15,852 bases of DNA from Caryophanales bacterium (lineage in GTDB: Bacteria; Bacillota; Bacilli; Exiguobacteriales; Exiguobacteriaceae). The stretch is taken from contig CABIYO010000054.1 in NCBI GenBank assembly GCA_902362975.1, positions 1 to 15,852 of the forward strand. The letters run 5' to 3'. Under the pieces are notes generated by a model. The model ran no database searches. It worked only from the letters and a program-made list of their open reading frames with translations, and was not told the origin of the DNA. Below, piece after piece: positions 14,725-15,852 of this stretch; position 1 is the stretch's first letter, and each line of letters opens with the position of its first letter. The position numbers and the translations under genes were made by a program.

Positions 14725-15852
14725 TCAGTGAGCACAACTCGGATCGGGATTTCGACAAAGCACCCGAATTCTGAGCAAGTCAAAATTTCCCCTTCCGTAC
14801 ATGAGTCGCTTCATCATCTTTAGACGATTGACGTTTCCTTCCACGTAACCATTGCTTTCTTCAAACTGACAGGCCGCCAGGATCACCTCTACATGTTCTT
14901 TGAGGCGACCCACGAAACGCTTCAGTCCGGGATGTAATGTGACTTGTGGATTGGTGATCAACGAAAGGAGATGTCCCGCGTCCCGTTCCCGAATAGCTTC
15001 CCGAAATCCTTGAATGAAACAGAACGGGATGGCGAGGTCTTCGTAACGGACCAACAGGTACGAGACATCGATGGTGTCATCCGGCCTAGTGACAGGCCAT
15101 TGCCAGAGTAGACGACAGGCATCCTTGCGTGATACGAAAACCTGGGGTTCGGGAAGACCCTCACTCCGAGCGTCGCGTGAACGGTGACGGACCGCGTCAA
15201 ACGAGCCTCTGTAACCTAATTGTCTCAGATGAGCGTCCGTTTCCTGGAGTGTGTATCGATTTCGGACACATTCCCTCAATTGTGGCATGAAACGATCGAT
15301 CAAGTGAGGTCTTTGTCGTTTCGGCGGGGAGGGTTCGTAAGCCGGATCACTGTATTTTTTGACGGTCCTCCAATTCAAGCTGAGCATCTGGGCGATCGCA
15401 TTCAGACTCATCCCTTGGCGGTGCATGCTTTGAACCCTTTCGACGACCAACGGTCGTTTTGTCTCGTTCTCGGGTCCAGTCGGATGTTGCGGTTTCAAAG
15501 CGTATGATACGGCATCTTTCGGATTTACAGGGATTCGAGAGGGGATGACACGCTGGCATATCGAATTGAGGCATCGCCATAGGTTATCTACGAGGTGGAA
15601 GCGGTCGCTCACCACTACGATGTCCTGGTCGAGCAATGCCTCTTGATAGGCTGGGAATCGATCGACCGATGCGCGGATAGGTCGTTTCTCCAGATTCACA
15701 AGCCAATCCTTCAACATGTCTGCTTCGCGGGTCCGCAGCAGGTCGATGGGACGATGGGTTGTCGCGTCACAGATGATGGTCCCGTATCGGTGACCCTTTT
15801 TGAAGGCGAAGTCATCAATGCCGATCACCTCAGCACAGGGGCTCGGGACGGG
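14725..15852 (-). CDS. ISL3-family transposase, N-terminus outside the window
   Basis: The frame is open to the window edge; a GTG at 15826-15828 is internal, since the conserved region continues upstream. About 375 C-terminal residues are present. Numbered from that GTG, the DDE core begins GIDDFAFKKGHRYGTIICD (Asp5/Asp6), continues with SVDRFPAY (Asp56) and VVSDRFHLV (Asp75), and ends with SNGYVEGNVNRLKMMKRLMYGR (Glu330), the hallmark of DDE_Tnp_ISL3. Between them, at about 126-165, lies a second helix-turn-helix (RQGMSLNAIAQMLSLNWRTVKKY), found in the longer ISL3 subgroup. The N-terminal zinc-binding and first helix-turn-helix region is missing only because of the window end. I see no stop or frameshift, so the copy may be active. 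It cuts and pastes the element. Confidence 0.92.
   Translation of the reverse strand, partial: PVPSPCAEVIGIDDFAFKKGHRYGTIICDATTHRPIDLLRTREADMLKDWLVNLEKRPIRASVDRFPAYQEALLDQDIVVVSDRFHLVDNLWRCLNSICQRVIPSRIPVNPKDAVSYALKPQHPTGPENETKRPLVVERVQSMHRQGMSLNAIAQMLSLNWRTVKKYSDPAYEPSPPKRQRPHLIDRFMPQLRECVRNRYTLQETDAHLRQLGYRGSFDAVRHRSRDARSEGLPEPQVFVSRKDACRLLWQWPVTRPDDTIDVSYLLVRYEDLAIPFCFIQGFREAIRERDAGHLLSLITNPQVTLHPGLKRFVGRLKEHVEVILAACQFEESNGYVEGNVNRLKMMKRLMYGRGNFDLLRIRVLCRNPDPSCAH

Larger units (their letters stand above)
14655..15852 (-). mobile_element. ISL3-family insertion sequence, truncated by the window edge
   Basis: The element carries a DDE_Tnp_ISL3 transposase. Its downstream terminal repeat appears to begin at GGTTCTTACGCAATGTTGG (14655 on), because ISL3 ends typically start GGxTCTTT or similar. 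If so, the adjoining 8 bases ACAAATGT (14647-14654) are one copy of the expected 8-bp target duplication. The other end, and so the matching repeat and second target copy, lies beyond 15852. The exact boundary is a proposal. Confidence 0.7.

Overview
The window looks like a chromosomal segment of a low-to-mid GC Bacillota, order Bacillales. The evidence is gene order: lexA divergent from a yneA/sosA-type gene, then yneB, ynzC, tkt and yneF; and a second block hflX-ynbB-glnR-glnA. Both blocks match Bacillus-type chromosomes. LexA boxes, GlnR operators and Shine-Dalgarno sites are also of Bacillus type. My best guess for the genus is Exiguobacterium or a relative, but this is inference and was not tested by a search.

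Layout, left to right. Positions 1-190 hold two terminators facing each other. At 191-3698 (minus) is a two-gene operon for a heterodimeric ABC exporter of the YheI/YheH (BmrC/BmrD) type. At 3823-4056 (minus) is the small membrane protein YneF, and at 4182-6164 (minus) transketolase, each with its own terminator. At 6373-7620 (minus) is a three-gene SOS operon: a SosA/YneA-like single-pass membrane peptide, the serine recombinase YneB, and the DUF896 protein YnzC. It shares an intergenic region of four LexA boxes with lexA (7824-8444, plus). lexA overlaps by one base a DUF2227-type metal-binding membrane protein (8444-8884). Two terminators then separate this convergent pair from glnA-glnR (9012-10804, minus), which has a canonical autoregulated GlnR promoter. 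Upstream are ynbB (10897-12195) and hflX (12198-13445), probably co-transcribed. Divergent from hflX is a diverged tyrosine recombinase (13547-14551, plus) with a possible LexA box in its promoter. The right edge carries an ISL3-family insertion sequence cut by the window end; its terminal repeat appears to begin near 14655.

How it fits together: LexA controls a DNA-damage module made of a division-inhibitor-like peptide and a recombinase, and might also reach the tyrosine recombinase. GlnR controls glutamine synthetase. The remaining genes are housekeeping or export functions. I see no CRISPR array, tRNA, rRNA, prophage or toxin-antitoxin system, and no clearly new multi-gene system. The points most worth a second look are the LysM-less SosA-like peptide, an apparent ATT start codon for the YheI-like subunit, the recombinase that has lost its box II histidine, the candidate LexA box in front of it, and the lexA/DUF2227 overlap.
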